From positions 156,140 through 220,139 of the forward strand of contig NZ_JAIWJA010000011.1 in NCBI RefSeq assembly GCF_020515695.1: 64,000 bases of DNA, given 5' to 3'. Positions 1-9,577 of the stretch are shown here, one piece after another. How positions within the stretch are numbered: the first letter of the stretch is position 1; every line of letters starts with the position of its first letter. This DNA comes from Pseudomonas sp. MWU16-30317. Lineage in GTDB: Bacteria > Pseudomonadota > Gammaproteobacteria > Pseudomonadales > Pseudomonadaceae. Below the pieces are notes generated by a model. The model saw only the letters and a list, made by a program, of their open reading frames with translations. It ran no database searches and was not told the origin of the DNA. The position numbers and the translations under genes were made by a program.

Positions 1-335
1 ACGCCTCGGTGCGCAAAAGCCTGGCCAACCTGCTCAAGTCGGCGGGCTTCGCGACGCTGTCCTTCGCCTCCGGTGAAGCTTTCCTGGCCTCCACGGCGGC
101 CGACGACTCGGCCTGCGTGCTGCTCGACTTGCGCATGCAAGGCATGCAGGGGCTCGAGGTGCAACGCTGCCTGCAGGCGGCGGGCAAGCGTCTCGGGGTG
201 ATCTGCATGTCGGCACACAACGATGAAGAGTCCATCGACGCCGCGTTGCAAGGCGGTGCCGCGTGTTTCTTGCGCAAGCCCTTTTCCGAAGACGTCCTGC
301 TGACGGCCATTGCGCGACTGGTCGAGGCTGGCTGA
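1..335 (+). CDS. Response regulator receiver protein (5' end outside window)
   Basis: The reading frame is open from the first base (reading ...ASVRKSLANLL), so the true start lies upstream and the GTG at 9 is internal. What remains is the C-terminal four fifths of a FixJ/CheY-type receiver domain: the phosphoacceptor strand reads LLDLRMQGMQG, followed by a conserved CMSAH (Ser/Thr switch) and the FLRKPF lysine motif. The frame ends about 20 residues after that, so this is a stand-alone receiver without an output domain. Its TGA is directly followed by the GTG start of the giant kinase gene, so the two are probably cotranscribed and work together in a phosphorelay. That partnership is inferred from position. 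Confidence 0.85.
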   Translation, partial: ASVRKSLANLLKSAGFATLSFASGEAFLASTAADDSACVLLDLRMQGMQGLEVQRCLQAAGKRLGVICMSAHNDEESIDAALQGGAACFLRKPFSEDVLLTAIARLVEAG

Positions 336-3300
336 GTGACCATACCCTCGGCCCCCCCTTCATCAACCCCCAGCACTGAGGCGGCGCATGTGGCCAGCCT
401 GGCCTCGATTCGGCGTGATGTCGGCGGCTTCAACGACCAGTGGCTGCAACACCTGTCGTGGACCCTGCTGCTGGTGGACGGTGAGGTCGCGCGCTACCGT
501 GTGCGGTCGCCCATTTCGGTGCGCGACTGGCTGATCGTGCGGCCCGTCGCCGCGCCATCCGAGCAGGTATTCCGGCGTATCCAGCACGAGTACGGCTTTC
601 GCCAGTATCTGGATCCGGCCTGGGCGATCATTCCGGTTGCGCTCATCAGCACCGTCGACGGGCCGTTCATGGTGCTCGATGAAACCGCCGGTTCGAGCCT
701 GCACGAGGTGCTTGGCGAGCGACTGTCGATCACGCGGTTCCTGCGTCTGGCCATTGGTGCCGCGCAAGCCGTGGCCAACGCCCATGCCGCCGGTCTGCTG
801 CACCACGACATCAAGCCGTGCAACCTGATCGAGGGCAGCGACGGCGTGGTCCGCCTCACTGCGTTCGCGCTTAGTCGCTACCGGCATGCCGCCCATGTCG
901 ATACCGGGGAGGCCATCTCGGGCAGCTTCGCCTATATGCCCCCCGAGCAGGCCGGGCGCCTGCAACATCAAGCCGATGAGCGCAGTGATCTGTACGCCCT
1001 GGGGGTGAGTTTCTACGAGTTGCTGACCGGCTGTCTGCCCTTCGAAGGCAACGACCCGGTGGAGTCGCTGCATCAGCATCTGACCCAGCCACCGCCGCCC
1101 ATCGAACAATGGCGCGCGAGCGTGCCGCCACCGTTGCGGCGTGTGGTACTCAAGCTGCTGGCCAAGGAACCGGCCGCTCGCTACGCCTGCGCCGGTGACC
1201 TGGCGGACGACCTGCGCTTGTGCCTGGTGCAGTGGAGCGAGTTTCAGCATATCCGTCGCTTCGAGCCCGGTGGCAAGGGCCCCCGCGGGCTGGACCTGCC
1301 GGTGGCGGTGCTGGTGGGGCGCGAGCGCGAACTGGCGCAGTTGCATGGGGCGTTGGCCCGTTGTATCGCCAGCGGGCAGGGCGAGATGGTTCTGCTCAGC
1401 GGTCAGACCGGCACGGGTAAAAGTGCCTTGGTGCGGCAACTGCATCAGGACCTGATCATCGGCCGCGTACTGTTCGCGACCGGCAAATTCGACCAGTCCA
1501 GCAAGACCACACCCTATGCTTCGCTGTCCTTGGCGCTGCGGTCGCTGGCCTTGCGGATACTGGGCGAACCGCCGTTGGTGCTCGATCAATGGGGGACGCG
1601 CTTGCGCGAGGCGCTGGGCGCCGATGGGGCGCTGGTAGCGCCGCTGGTGCCGGAGCTGGAACTGATCACCGGCCCCTTGTCGCCACTCACTGATGCCGCC
1701 GCACACGGTGCCCGTCACCGTTTCAATGACGTACTGCGTACCTTCATGGGTGCCTTCGCTCGTGCCGACACGCCATTGGTGCTGTTTTTCGACGACGTGC
1801 AATGGCTCGATCATGACACCCTGAGCTTCATGCGTTCGTTGATCGAGGCGCCGCTCCCGCACTTGCTGCTGATCGCCGCCTGCCGCGAAGTCTGCAGTGA
1901 GCCGACCCAGGCGTTCTACGGTTTTGTCGAATCCGCCAGGGCCCGGCCGGCGCACCTCACCGAATTGCAGCTCAATCCCCTGAGCCCGGCGGCCCTGCAT
2001 GACATGGTCTGCGCTTTGCTGGGCTGGAATGCCCCGCAACTGGCGCCCTTGACCGTCATCATTCACGACAAGAGCGCCGGTAACCCGTTCTTCGTTCACC
2101 AGTTGTTGCGCACCTTGCTCGAAGAAAAACTGCTCTGGCCCGATCCTGTCGGCGAAGGCTGGCTGTGGGACACCGACGGCCTTGCGGGTTTCCCGGTGGC
2201 CGACAATGTCGTCGATCTGATGGTCGCTCGTATCGCTCGTTTCCCGCGCCGTACCCAGTATCTGCTGGGCCTGTTGGCGATGGTCGGCAATCGCGCCGAC
2301 AGCAGTGATATTGCGCGTATCAGCGCATTGAGCCTGAGCAAGATCCAGCGTTTACTGGCCCCGGCCGTCGAAGCCGGCCTGTTGATCGAGGATCGCCAGG
2401 GCCTGACCTTCAGCCACGACCGGGTGCGCGAAGCCGCCTACCAACTGATCGCCCCCGAACGTCGCGCCGCCGAGCACACGCGCCTGGCGCGCTCGCTGCT
2501 CAAGACCCTGCCGGCGCAGCGCGTGCAGGGCGATCTGTTCCGCATCGCCCTGCACATCCAGCAGTCGGCCCATGACGCGTTGATGGAGCACGAAAAGCCG
2601 CATTTCATCGATGCGTTGCTGAGCGCCGCCGAGCGCGCCCGGGAAACCGCCGCGCTGCCGTTCGCGTTGCAATACTTGCGTCTGGCCAGGGAGCTGGGCG
2701 GCCCTCAGCGCTGGAGCGACAACCCTGCGCAGAGCTACGCCGTCGATTACCTGCATGCGCAGTGTCTGGTGCACACCTGCGATTACATCAACGCCCATGC
2801 CTGCATCGACCAGTTGCTGGAGCGAGTGTCGTCGCTGCCTCAGGTGTCGTCGCTGTACGTGCTCAAGATCGAGGCCTTGTCGCTGGCGGGTGATTATGCC
2901 GCCGCGCTGCGCACTGGGCTCGGCGGCTTGACGCTGTTCGGCATCGACTTCCCGACGCAGCAATTGCTGGTCGATCTGCAAGGGCCCTACCAGCGGCTGC
3001 GCCAAGCCCAGGGCGAGCGCACGATTTTCTCTTTCATCGATCACTTCGCGCTGAACAACGCGTTCATCAAAGCCGCGCTCGATCTGATGGCGGCGATGCT
3101 GATACCGGTGTCGTTCAGTGACCGCGACATGATGTTCCTGCTTAGCTGCCGAATGGCCGAAATGACCTTGCGCCACGGTGTCTGCACCTCGGGTGTGCGC
3201 GGCCTGTCGTGGTTCGGGGTGGTCTTGGCCGAGCGCTTCGATGCCCCGGAGGACGGCCTGCGTTTCACTGATCTGGCTTCGCGGCTGGCGGGGCAGCCGG

Positions 3301-5546
3301 CCTACGCGGCGGCGCAGGCATCCACCGACCTGGCGCTGGGGCGCATCAGCCTGTGGCTGCGCACCCCCAGTTTTGCCTTGGAGTGCAGTGAGCGGGCGTT
3401 CAATGCCAGCCGTGCGCAAGGACGCCCGGGCCTGGGCTGTTACGCCAGCCATCAGGCGGCGGCCACGCAGCTGTTCATGGGCGCGCCGCTGGCGCAGGTG
3501 CAGGTGCAGCTCGAACGTGGCCGGGCGCTGGCGGGCCTGCTGGATTTTCGCGACAGCCAGTTGTTGTTGGACCTGCTGGGTTGGTGGCTGCGAGCGTTGC
3601 GCGAAGGGCTGATAGCCGAAGCTGAGCGGCCCGCGCTGGCGGACGAGATCGTGGCGCTGGAAGCGCGGGTGCATAGCAGCAGCATGACCCCCGCGCACTT
3701 CTGGCTGTGGCTGGTCAAGGGCATGCACGCATACTTCGCTGGCGAACATCTGGCCGCGCGGGAGTTTTTCGCTCAGGCGCAGCGCTGCAGCTGGAGCGTA
3801 CCGGGCCATGTACCCTTGGCCGACCTGGCCTTGTACAGCGCGCTCAACCATGCACAGCTGTGCGCCGGGGCAGAGGACATCGAGCCGACCTTGCAGGCCA
3901 TCGCCCCGCACCTGCATCTGTTGCGGCGTTGGTCGCATCTGAACCCGCAAAGTTTTCGCGCCCGCTTTTTGCTGGTCGATGCCCAGGTCGCGAGTCTGCG
4001 GGGTGACAGTCTGCGCGCCTTGGGGCTGTTGGAGTCGGCCGTGGCCCAAGCGGCGAGTGCCGGCTTCGTGCACCTGCAGGCGCTGGCCCATGAAGTGGCG
4101 GCGCAGTGCAATGCCGCGCTGGGCCTGAGCACGGCGGCGCGGGCTCACCGAGTCAACGCTCGCGATAACTGGCAGCGCTGGGGCGCAGCGAGTCAGGTGA
4201 AGCGCCTGGAAAGTGCCCATCTGTATCTGCAGAGTCGCACCCCGGACTCCCGTGCCTCCGTCGACCTGCTGCGCGGCCAGCAGTACCTGGATCTGGTCTC
4301 GGTGACCAAGGCGTCGCAGGCCTTGTCCCGGGAAATCGTGTTCGAGCGGCTGGTGGAAACCCTGGTTGCCAACACCCTGGTGCACGCTGGTGCACGCCGC
4401 GGGCTGTTGATGCTGTTGCGCGATGGCGAACCCTGGATCGTCGCCACCGGTCGCAGTGCCGGCACTGGCGTCGAGGTGATGCTGGAGCGCAGCGCGGTGC
4501 AGGGGCATCTGCCGTTGTCGATCCTCTACCGGGTCATGCGTACCGGCCAGACCGTCGCCCTGGAGCGTGCCGAGCGCGACGACAGCTTTGCTGCCGACCC
4601 GTATTTTCTCGACCATTGCGGTGGCTCGGTGCTGTGCCTGCCGCTGCTCAAGCAGGGCGAAGTGATTGGCGTGCTGTACCTGGACAATTCCTTGGCGGCA
4701 GGGGTGTTCACCCATGCGCGAGTGGCGATGATCGAGCTGCTGGCGGCGCAGGCGGCGATCTCCCTCGAGACCTCAAGGTTGTATGGTGAGCTGCTGGAAG
4801 AAAACAGCCGTCGGCGAGAAACCGAGGCTTCGTTACAGATGGCTCGGGCCGAGCTGGCCCAGGTCAGCCATTCCACGGTATTGGGTGAACTGGCGGCGTC
4901 CATCGCCCATGAAATCAACCAGCCGCTGGTGTCGATCGTGTCCAATGCCAGCGCCAGTGTGCGCTGGTTGCAGCGTGCGCACCCGGAGGTCCAGGAAGCC
5001 CTTGAGGGGCTGCGCGATATCACCAAGGACGGCAAGCGCGCGGCGGACATCATCCACGCCTTGCAGGCGCTGGCGCGGCAGAAAGCCTCCAACCGGCGGT
5101 TGCTGTCGATCGATGAAGTGATCCGCCATGTATTGCTGCTCACGGCCGTGGAAATAGAGCAGCAGGGCATCACCGTCAAGGCGCGTCTCGAAGCGGGTGA
5201 GTGCCAGGTCATGGCCGATGGCGTGCAGATGCAGCAGGTGGTGTACAACCTGATCGTCAATGCCTGTGATGCCATGGCCGGGGTATCGCCGCAGCAGCGC
5301 TGGTTGACCATTGCTTCCAGCCTGCCGTGCCGGGATCAATTGGTGGTAACCATCGAGGACACCGGTACCGGGATCAGCCGGGAGAACCAGGAGCAGATCT
5401 TCAACGCGTTCTTTACCACCAAGAGCAGCGGCATGGGCATGGGCCTGGCGATCTGCCGGTCGATCATGAATGCGCAGGGCGGCACGTTGCACATGCTGCA
5501 AGGGCGGCAGGGGCAGACGATTTTCGTGTTTACCCTGCCGTGTTGA
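336..5546 (+). CDS. Multidomain pseudokinase / AAA ATPase / GAF / sensor histidine kinase
   Basis: A 1736-residue signalling protein. The N-terminus (about 1-290) is a Ser/Thr-kinase fold with HHDIKPCN near residue 156, but the DFG position near 176 reads TAFAL, so Asp and Gly are missing and it is probably a pseudokinase. Next come a Walker A GQTGTGKSA near 356 and Walker B LVLFFDDVQW near 480 of an AAA/MalT-like ATPase, a long helical TPR-like stretch (about 780-1290), a GAF domain (about 1320-1475), and a HisKA helix with ASIAHEINQP, phospho-acceptor His near 1525. A HATPase domain ends the protein (DTGTGIS near 1674, GMGMGLAIC near 1698). It matches the known trifunctional kinase/ATPase/histidine-kinase architecture. 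No transmembrane segment is evident. The stimulus is unknown; the partner is probably the receiver just upstream. Confidence 0.9.
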   Translation: MTIPSAPPSSTPSTEAAHVASLASIRRDVGGFNDQWLQHLSWTLLLVDGEVARYRVRSPISVRDWLIVRPVAAPSEQVFRRIQHEYGFRQYLDPAWAIIPVALISTVDGPFMVLDETAGSSLHEVLGERLSITRFLRLAIGAAQAVANAHAAGLLHHDIKPCNLIEGSDGVVRLTAFALSRYRHAAHVDTGEAISGSFAYMPPEQAGRLQHQADERSDLYALGVSFYELLTGCLPFEGNDPVESLHQHLTQPPPPIEQWRASVPPPLRRVVLKLLAKEPAARYACAGDLADDLRLCLVQWSEFQHIRRFEPGGKGPRGLDLPVAVLVGRERELAQLHGALARCIASGQGEMVLLSGQTGTGKSALVRQLHQDLIIGRVLFATGKFDQSSKTTPYASLSLALRSLALRILGEPPLVLDQWGTRLREALGADGALVAPLVPELELITGPLSPLTDAAAHGARHRFNDVLRTFMGAFARADTPLVLFFDDVQWLDHDTLSFMRSLIEAPLPHLLLIAACREVCSEPTQAFYGFVESARARPAHLTELQLNPLSPAALHDMVCALLGWNAPQLAPLTVIIHDKSAGNPFFVHQLLRTLLEEKLLWPDPVGEGWLWDTDGLAGFPVADNVVDLMVARIARFPRRTQYLLGLLAMVGNRADSSDIARISALSLSKIQRLLAPAVEAGLLIEDRQGLTFSHDRVREAAYQLIAPERRAAEHTRLARSLLKTLPAQRVQGDLFRIALHIQQSAHDALMEHEKPHFIDALLSAAERARETAALPFALQYLRLARELGGPQRWSDNPAQSYAVDYLHAQCLVHTCDYINAHACIDQLLERVSSLPQVSSLYVLKIEALSLAGDYAAALRTGLGGLTLFGIDFPTQQLLVDLQGPYQRLRQAQGERTIFSFIDHFALNNAFIKAALDLMAAMLIPVSFSDRDMMFLLSCRMAEMTLRHGVCTSGVRGLSWFGVVLAERFDAPEDGLRFTDLASRLAGQPAYAAAQASTDLALGRISLWLRTPSFALECSERAFNASRAQGRPGLGCYASHQAAATQLFMGAPLAQVQVQLERGRALAGLLDFRDSQLLLDLLGWWLRALREGLIAEAERPALADEIVALEARVHSSSMTPAHFWLWLVKGMHAYFAGEHLAAREFFAQAQRCSWSVPGHVPLADLALYSALNHAQLCAGAEDIEPTLQAIAPHLHLLRRWSHLNPQSFRARFLLVDAQVASLRGDSLRALGLLESAVAQAASAGFVHLQALAHEVAAQCNAALGLSTAARAHRVNARDNWQRWGAASQVKRLESAHLYLQSRTPDSRASVDLLRGQQYLDLVSVTKASQALSREIVFERLVETLVANTLVHAGARRGLLMLLRDGEPWIVATGRSAGTGVEVMLERSAVQGHLPLSILYRVMRTGQTVALERAERDDSFAADPYFLDHCGGSVLCLPLLKQGEVIGVLYLDNSLAAGVFTHARVAMIELLAAQAAISLETSRLYGELLEENSRRRETEASLQMARAELAQVSHSTVLGELAASIAHEINQPLVSIVSNASASVRWLQRAHPEVQEALEGLRDITKDGKRAADIIHALQALARQKASNRRLLSIDEVIRHVLLLTAVEIEQQGITVKARLEAGECQVMADGVQMQQVVYNLIVNACDAMAGVSPQQRWLTIASSLPCRDQLVVTIEDTGTGISRENQEQIFNAFFTTKSSGMGMGLAICRSIMNAQGGTLHMLQGRQGQTIFVFTLPC

Positions 5547-5578
5547 AGCAGGGGCCTTGCGGCGGGCTGGCTGACGTC

Positions 5579-5656
5579 TTCGCGAGCAAGCTTTGCTCCC
5601 ACAGAGTCGACTGGACTTGAGTCGTACAGCTGCGCGAGCAAGGCTCGTCCGCGAAG
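5579..5656. repeat. REP doublet (REPIN-like inverted pair)
   Basis: Two Pseudomonas REP-type sequences in inverted orientation lie between convergent genes: TTCGCGAGCAAGCTTTGCTC at 5579 and GAGCAAGGCTCGTCCGCGAA near 5635. Such doublets fold into long hairpins in the transcript and may stop readthrough from either side. Confidence 0.8.
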
Positions 5657-5696
5657 AATTTACCGCAGCGCTACCGGCTGCCGTCAGCGCGCACGC

Positions 5697-6518
5697 TTAC
5701 TTGCTGGCGAAGGCCAGCAGATCCTGGTTCAGCTCGTCCTTGTGGGTGAAATAGGTGGCGTGTGGCGCGCCGGCGTACACCTTGAGTTCGGCGCCGGGTA
5801 CCAGTGCAGCCGCCGCCTTGCCGGTGACGTTGAAATCCACCACCGCATCGCCGTCGCCATGGATGACCAGTGTGGGGATGTCGATGGCCTTGAGGTCAGG
5901 CCGAAAATCGGTTTCGGAGAAGGCCGCGACGCAGTCGTAGGTGCCCTTGATACCGGCCTGCAGGGCCAGGAACTGGGTCCATTCGAGCATCGGTTTGCCG
6001 ACCTTGGAGCCCGGCTTGTCGCTGCCGGTGAACACCGGTCCGAAGGCGTCGAGAAAGCCTGCGCGGTCGTTGAGCAGCCCGGCGCGGATGCCGTCGAAGA
6101 CCGCCGGGTCAATGCCTTCAGGGTGATCGTCGCGACGAATCATCAGCGGCGTCACGGCGCTCAGCAGCACGGCTTTGGACACGCGAGCGGTGCCGTGGCG
6201 AGTCAGGTAGCGGGCCACTTCGCCGCCGCCCATGGAGAAGCCCACGAGCACGGCGTCCTTGATGTCCAGGTGGGTCAGCAGGGTCTGCAGGTCATCGGCG
6301 AAGGTGTCGTAGTCGTAGCCGCTCCAGGGTTGGCTCGAACGACCGAAGCCGCGACGGTCGTGGGCGATCACGCGAAAGCCGTTGGCGGCGAGGAAGTTCA
6401 TCTGGTAGTCCCACATGTCGGCATTCAGCGGCCAGCCGTGGCTGAGCACGATGGGCCGGCCGCTGCCCCAGTCCTTGTAGTGGATTGCGGTGCCATCGGT
6501 GGTGGTGATGTAAGGCAT
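5697..6518 (-). CDS. Alpha/beta hydrolase, non-haem chloroperoxidase/arylesterase type
   Basis: A 273-residue cytoplasmic hydrolase of the length and sequence type of bacterial cofactor-free haloperoxidases/arylesterases. The opening TTDGTAIHYKDWGSGRPIVL and the oxyanion motif LSHGWP are typical. The nucleophile elbow GFSMGG puts Ser at residue 95; the acid is in VIHGDGDAVVD and the His in GAPHATYFTH near the end. I chose the internal ATG at 6518 because an AGGAG lies just upstream and family members start with MPYITT; the 20 extra codons of the longer frame look unconserved. It is divergent from the AraC-type gene at 6752, which may regulate it (inference). Physiological substrate unknown. 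Confidence 0.88.
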   Translation of the reverse strand: MPYITTTDGTAIHYKDWGSGRPIVLSHGWPLNADMWDYQMNFLAANGFRVIAHDRRGFGRSSQPWSGYDYDTFADDLQTLLTHLDIKDAVLVGFSMGGGEVARYLTRHGTARVSKAVLLSAVTPLMIRRDDHPEGIDPAVFDGIRAGLLNDRAGFLDAFGPVFTGSDKPGSKVGKPMLEWTQFLALQAGIKGTYDCVAAFSETDFRPDLKAIDIPTLVIHGDGDAVVDFNVTGKAAAALVPGAELKVYAGAPHATYFTHKDELNQDLLAFASK

Positions 6519-6751
6519 GCCTGACTCCTGGGGCGTTGAATTGAGTTGAGGATCAAACCTAAGCGCATGACGCGACAAAGTACTTTAGCTGAGCCTGAAT
6601 CCTTCTGAAGGGTTCCCCTTGAGGTGTGTTGGAAGTACCGGCCTGTCGGCCAGCACAGATTTCAGAACGTTTAACCTTTGCCAAAGTACAGCGGCCAGGG
6701 GGGCAGGGGAGACTGGGGCCGTTGACCTGTCTTCGCAAAGGAACGTCACCC

Positions 6752-7285
6752 ATGAATACGTTGACCCTTGCCGCCCCGGCCGCGCTGGACTCTGTCGCCC
6801 TGCAACTGGTGCAGGCCCTTGCCACCGCGCTGGCGCAAGCCAATCATGCCCAGCAGGAGGTGCTGTACACCACCTCCCGCGCCCTGTGCAGTCATCTGCT
6901 CGACCGCTACGCCGGCGAATCCGCCGAGGCCTCCCAGCAACGGGTGGCGCTCTCGCCCTGGCAGGAGCGCCTGGCCAAACAGACGATGCTCGAACACATG
7001 GCCCACGGCCTGTCGATCGCCGAGGTCGCCAGCCAATGCTCGCTGTCGCGCAGTCACTTTTCCCGGGCTTTCAAGAAAACCACCGGCATGGCGCCGCGCG
7101 ACTGGTTCCTGCAGGCACGTCTGGACAAGGCCCGGACTTTGCTGGCCGAGAGCCCGGCGTCGATTTCGCAGATCAGCCTGGAATGCGGTTTTGCCGATCA
7201 GTCGCACTTCACCCGGGTGTTCACTCGCAGCATCGGCACCACGCCATTCACCTGGCGTCGCGCGGCGGCGGCTCGCAGCGCCTGA
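6752..7285 (+). CDS. Short AraC-family transcriptional regulator
   Basis: A 177-residue protein. The second half is a canonical AraC/XylS DNA-binding domain with two helix-turn-helix units (IAEVASQCSLSRSHFSRAFK and ISQISLECGFADQSHFTRVF, FTRSIGTTPFTWRR at the end). The first 75 residues show no recognised sensor domain, so this is the short form of the family. Start at ATG 6752, preceded by AAAGGA. The gap to the divergent hydrolase gene contains the short palindrome CCTTCTGAAGG at 6601, a possible operator. Target genes are unknown; the divergent hydrolase is the obvious candidate. Confidence 0.85.
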   Translation: MNTLTLAAPAALDSVALQLVQALATALAQANHAQQEVLYTTSRALCSHLLDRYAGESAEASQQRVALSPWQERLAKQTMLEHMAHGLSIAEVASQCSLSRSHFSRAFKKTTGMAPRDWFLQARLDKARTLLAESPASISQISLECGFADQSHFTRVFTRSIGTTPFTWRRAAAARSA

Positions 7286-7472
7286 TGCGGGCGGGCCGGG
7301 ATGGTATTGGCCCTGTGGGTAACACCCGCAGGGATCGGGGCCGGGCCGATGTTGAAAAAAGCACATTCGTTCAAGGCGCCGTTACCGGCGCCGTGCTTGA
7401 CTCGCTGCAGACATCTGCCCACCCCTCGGATGAGGCCGCTCCCTCGCCAAGGACGACGCCTGGAGCCTCGCC

Positions 7473-8396
7473 ATGAATCGTAATGACCTGCGCCACGTAG
7501 ACATGAATCTGCTGGTGATCTTCGAAGCGCTGATGTTCGAGCGCAACCTGACCCGTGTGGCCGAAAAGCACTTCATGGGCCAGCCGGCGGTCAGTGCCGC
7601 GCTCGGCCGTCTGCGCGATCTGTTCGACGACCCGTTGTTGATCCGCAACGGCCGCAGCATGGATCCGACGCCGCGGGCACTGGCCATCCTCGAAGAGCTG
7701 CAGCCGGCCCTGGACACCATCTCGGGTGCCGTCAGCCGCGCCAAGGACTTCGACCCGGCCAGCAGTTGCAGTGTGTTCCGCATCGGCCTGTCGGATGACG
7801 CCGAATTCGGCCTGTTCCCGCCATTGCTCAACACCCTGCGCGAGGAGGCGCCGGGGATCGTCATCGTCGTGCGCCGCGCCAATTATCTGCTGATGCCGAC
7901 CCTGCTCGCCTCGGGAGAAATCTCCGTGGGCGTGAGCTACACCACCGACCTGCCGGCCAACGCCAAGCGTCGCAAGATGCGCGATATCGGCTGCAAGGTG
8001 TTGCGTGGCGATTCACGGCCCGGGCCGCTGACACTGGATGAGTACTGCGAACGGCCGCACGCCATGGTGTCGTTCTCCGGCGACCTGAGCGGCAATATCG
8101 ATCTGGATCTGGCCAAGGTCGGCCGTTCGCGCCGAGTGGTGCTTGGCGTGCCGCAATTCAACGGCCTGCGCGCGTTGCTCAAGGGCACCGACTTGATCGC
8201 CACCGTGCCGGATTATGCCGCCTGCGCGCTGGTGGACGACGGCATGTTGCGCGCCGAGGAGCCGCCGTTTCCGATCGTGCCGGCGGAGTTGTCCATGGCC
8301 TGGAGCGGGGTGCATGACAACGATCCGGCCGAGCGCTGGTTGCGTGGCCATATTGCCCGATTCATGTCAGCGCCATTGCCGGGGTCGCCGGCCTGA
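7473..8396 (+). CDS. LysR-family transcriptional regulator
   Basis: A 307-residue LysR-type regulator of the NodD-like branch (the HVDMNLLVIFEALMFERNLT opening is characteristic). The winged HTH covers residues 1-65, with GQPAVSAALGRLRDLFDDPL as recognition region, and an effector-binding periplasmic-protein-like fold follows from about 95. ATG at 7473. It precedes the REP array and the DoxX/ABM/amidohydrolase/hydrolase cluster on the same strand and may control it, but no direct evidence links them. Effector unknown. Confidence 0.9.
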   Translation: MNRNDLRHVDMNLLVIFEALMFERNLTRVAEKHFMGQPAVSAALGRLRDLFDDPLLIRNGRSMDPTPRALAILEELQPALDTISGAVSRAKDFDPASSCSVFRIGLSDDAEFGLFPPLLNTLREEAPGIVIVVRRANYLLMPTLLASGEISVGVSYTTDLPANAKRRKMRDIGCKVLRGDSRPGPLTLDEYCERPHAMVSFSGDLSGNIDLDLAKVGRSRRVVLGVPQFNGLRALLKGTDLIATVPDYAACALVDDGMLRAEEPPFPIVPAELSMAWSGVHDNDPAERWLRGHIARFMSAPLPGSPA

Positions 8397-8924
8397 ACGG
8401 TGTGGGCAAGCCATGCCGGCCTCTTCGCCAGCAAGCTGTCCTCCCACGGGTGCAAGACCTAGCGCCTGCTTGCTTTGTGGGAGCGAGGCTTGCCCGCGAA
8501 GAACGGTGTGGGCAAGCCATGCCGGCCTCTTCGCCAGCAAGCTGTGCTCCCACGGGTGCAAGACTTAGCGCCTGCTTGCTTTGTGGGAGCGAGGCTTGCC
8601 CGCGAAGAACGGTGTGGGCAAGCCATGCCGGCCTCTTCGCCAGCAAGCTGTGCTCCCACGGGTGCAAGACTTAGCGCCTGCTTGCTTTGTGAGAGCGAGG
8701 CTTGCCCGCGAAGAACGGTGTAGGCAAGCCATGCCGGCCTCTTTGCCAGCAAGCTGTGCTCCCACGGGTGCAAGACTTAGCGCCTGCTTGCTTTGTGGGA
8801 GCGAGGCTTGCCCGCGAAGAACGTTATGGGCAAGCCATGCCGGCCTCTTCGCCAGCAAGCTGTGCTCCCACGGGTGCAAGACTTAGCGCCTGCTTGCTTT
8901 GTGGGAGCGAGGCTTGCCCGCGAA
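8395..8924. repeat. Five tandem 106-bp REP-doublet (REPIN) units
   Basis: Units start at 8395, 8501, 8607, 8713 and 8819, each beginning GAACGGTGTGGGCAAGCCAT or a close variant, and all are 106 bp with only a few point differences (for example GTTATGGG in the fifth, GTGAGAGC in the third). Each unit holds two REP sequences in opposite orientation: TTCGCCAGCAAGCTGTGCTC and GTGGGAGCGAGGCTTGCCCG. The first unit overlaps the last bases of the LysR gene. Open frames across the array are repeat artefacts. Confidence 0.95.
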
Positions 8925-9071
8925 GGGGCCGGTGAGAGCACCAGGCAATACCAGGCAGCACGGCAGTTCCAAAGGCAGCACGCTCATGCAAGCCGTGCTT
9001 GCCTGGCTGATTCATGATGACTTGCATCGACAATGGCCCGAAGGCGGGCCGCTTGCCCCAGGGATGAACCA

Positions 9072-9503
9072 ATGAGTGTCGGCAATCTGCAGCCCAGTGA
9101 GTTTGATGATCCCGCCAAGGAGCTGGGCTTGTTGTGGCTGCGTGTCAGCGCTGCCTTATTCCTGCTGTGTGTGCACGGCCTGCCCAAGTTGCTGCATTTC
9201 TCCCAGCAACTGCAATTGATCGAAGACCCTTTCCACCTGGGGCCAGCCGTGACCCTGAGCCTGGCCATTTTTGCCGAAGTTGCCTGCCCGCTCCTGATCA
9301 TCGCCGGCGTGCTGACGCGCCTGGCCTGTTTGCCGGTGCTGTGCGTACTGCTTATCGCCGTTGGCGTGGTGCACCCCGATTGGACCCTGGACCAGGGCCA
9401 GTTCGCCTGGCTGCTGTTGATTCTGTTCAGCGCGATTCTGCTGGCCGGCCCGGGGCGTCTGTCGCTGCGCCTGAGCATGCCCGGGCGTCTGCGCTACGCC
9501 TGA
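9072..9503 (+). CDS. DoxX-family membrane protein
   Basis: A 143-residue protein with four hydrophobic segments and the DoxX-family pattern: LLWLRVSAALFLLCVHGLPK at the N-terminus, a central FAEVACPLLIIAGVLTRLA helix and a last helix FAWLLLILFSAILLAGPGR. DoxX proteins are inner-membrane proteins, some linked to quinol or thiol redox chemistry; this member's role is unknown. I took ATG 9072; the in-frame upstream ATG at 9033 would add a charged segment that looks non-native. It is the first gene of a same-strand run with an ABM-domain protein, an amidohydrolase and an isochorismatase-fold hydrolase. Confidence 0.85.
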   Translation: MSVGNLQPSEFDDPAKELGLLWLRVSAALFLLCVHGLPKLLHFSQQLQLIEDPFHLGPAVTLSLAIFAEVACPLLIIAGVLTRLACLPVLCVLLIAVGVVHPDWTLDQGQFAWLLLILFSAILLAGPGRLSLRLSMPGRLRYA

Positions 9504-9577
9504 CATATAGCCGTTGGCCGGGCCGCGATGATGGCGGCGCCGTGCTCTTGCGAATTCAGTTCAAGGAGTCACCGTAC

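Noticed and set aside
363..2099. Long minus-strand open frame opposite the giant kinase
   Set aside because: High-GC shadow of a clearly conserved plus-strand gene; Gln/Arg-rich and without any domain. The same holds for 2352-4715.
8395..8924. Tandem array could be read as a CRISPR array
   Set aside because: Units are contiguous 106-bp copies with no unique spacers, and each contains inverted REP sequences; no cas genes nearby.
8402..9017. Several open frames on both strands across the repeat array
   Set aside because: They encode the same repeated peptide in shifted copies and follow the REP unit, not a protein family.
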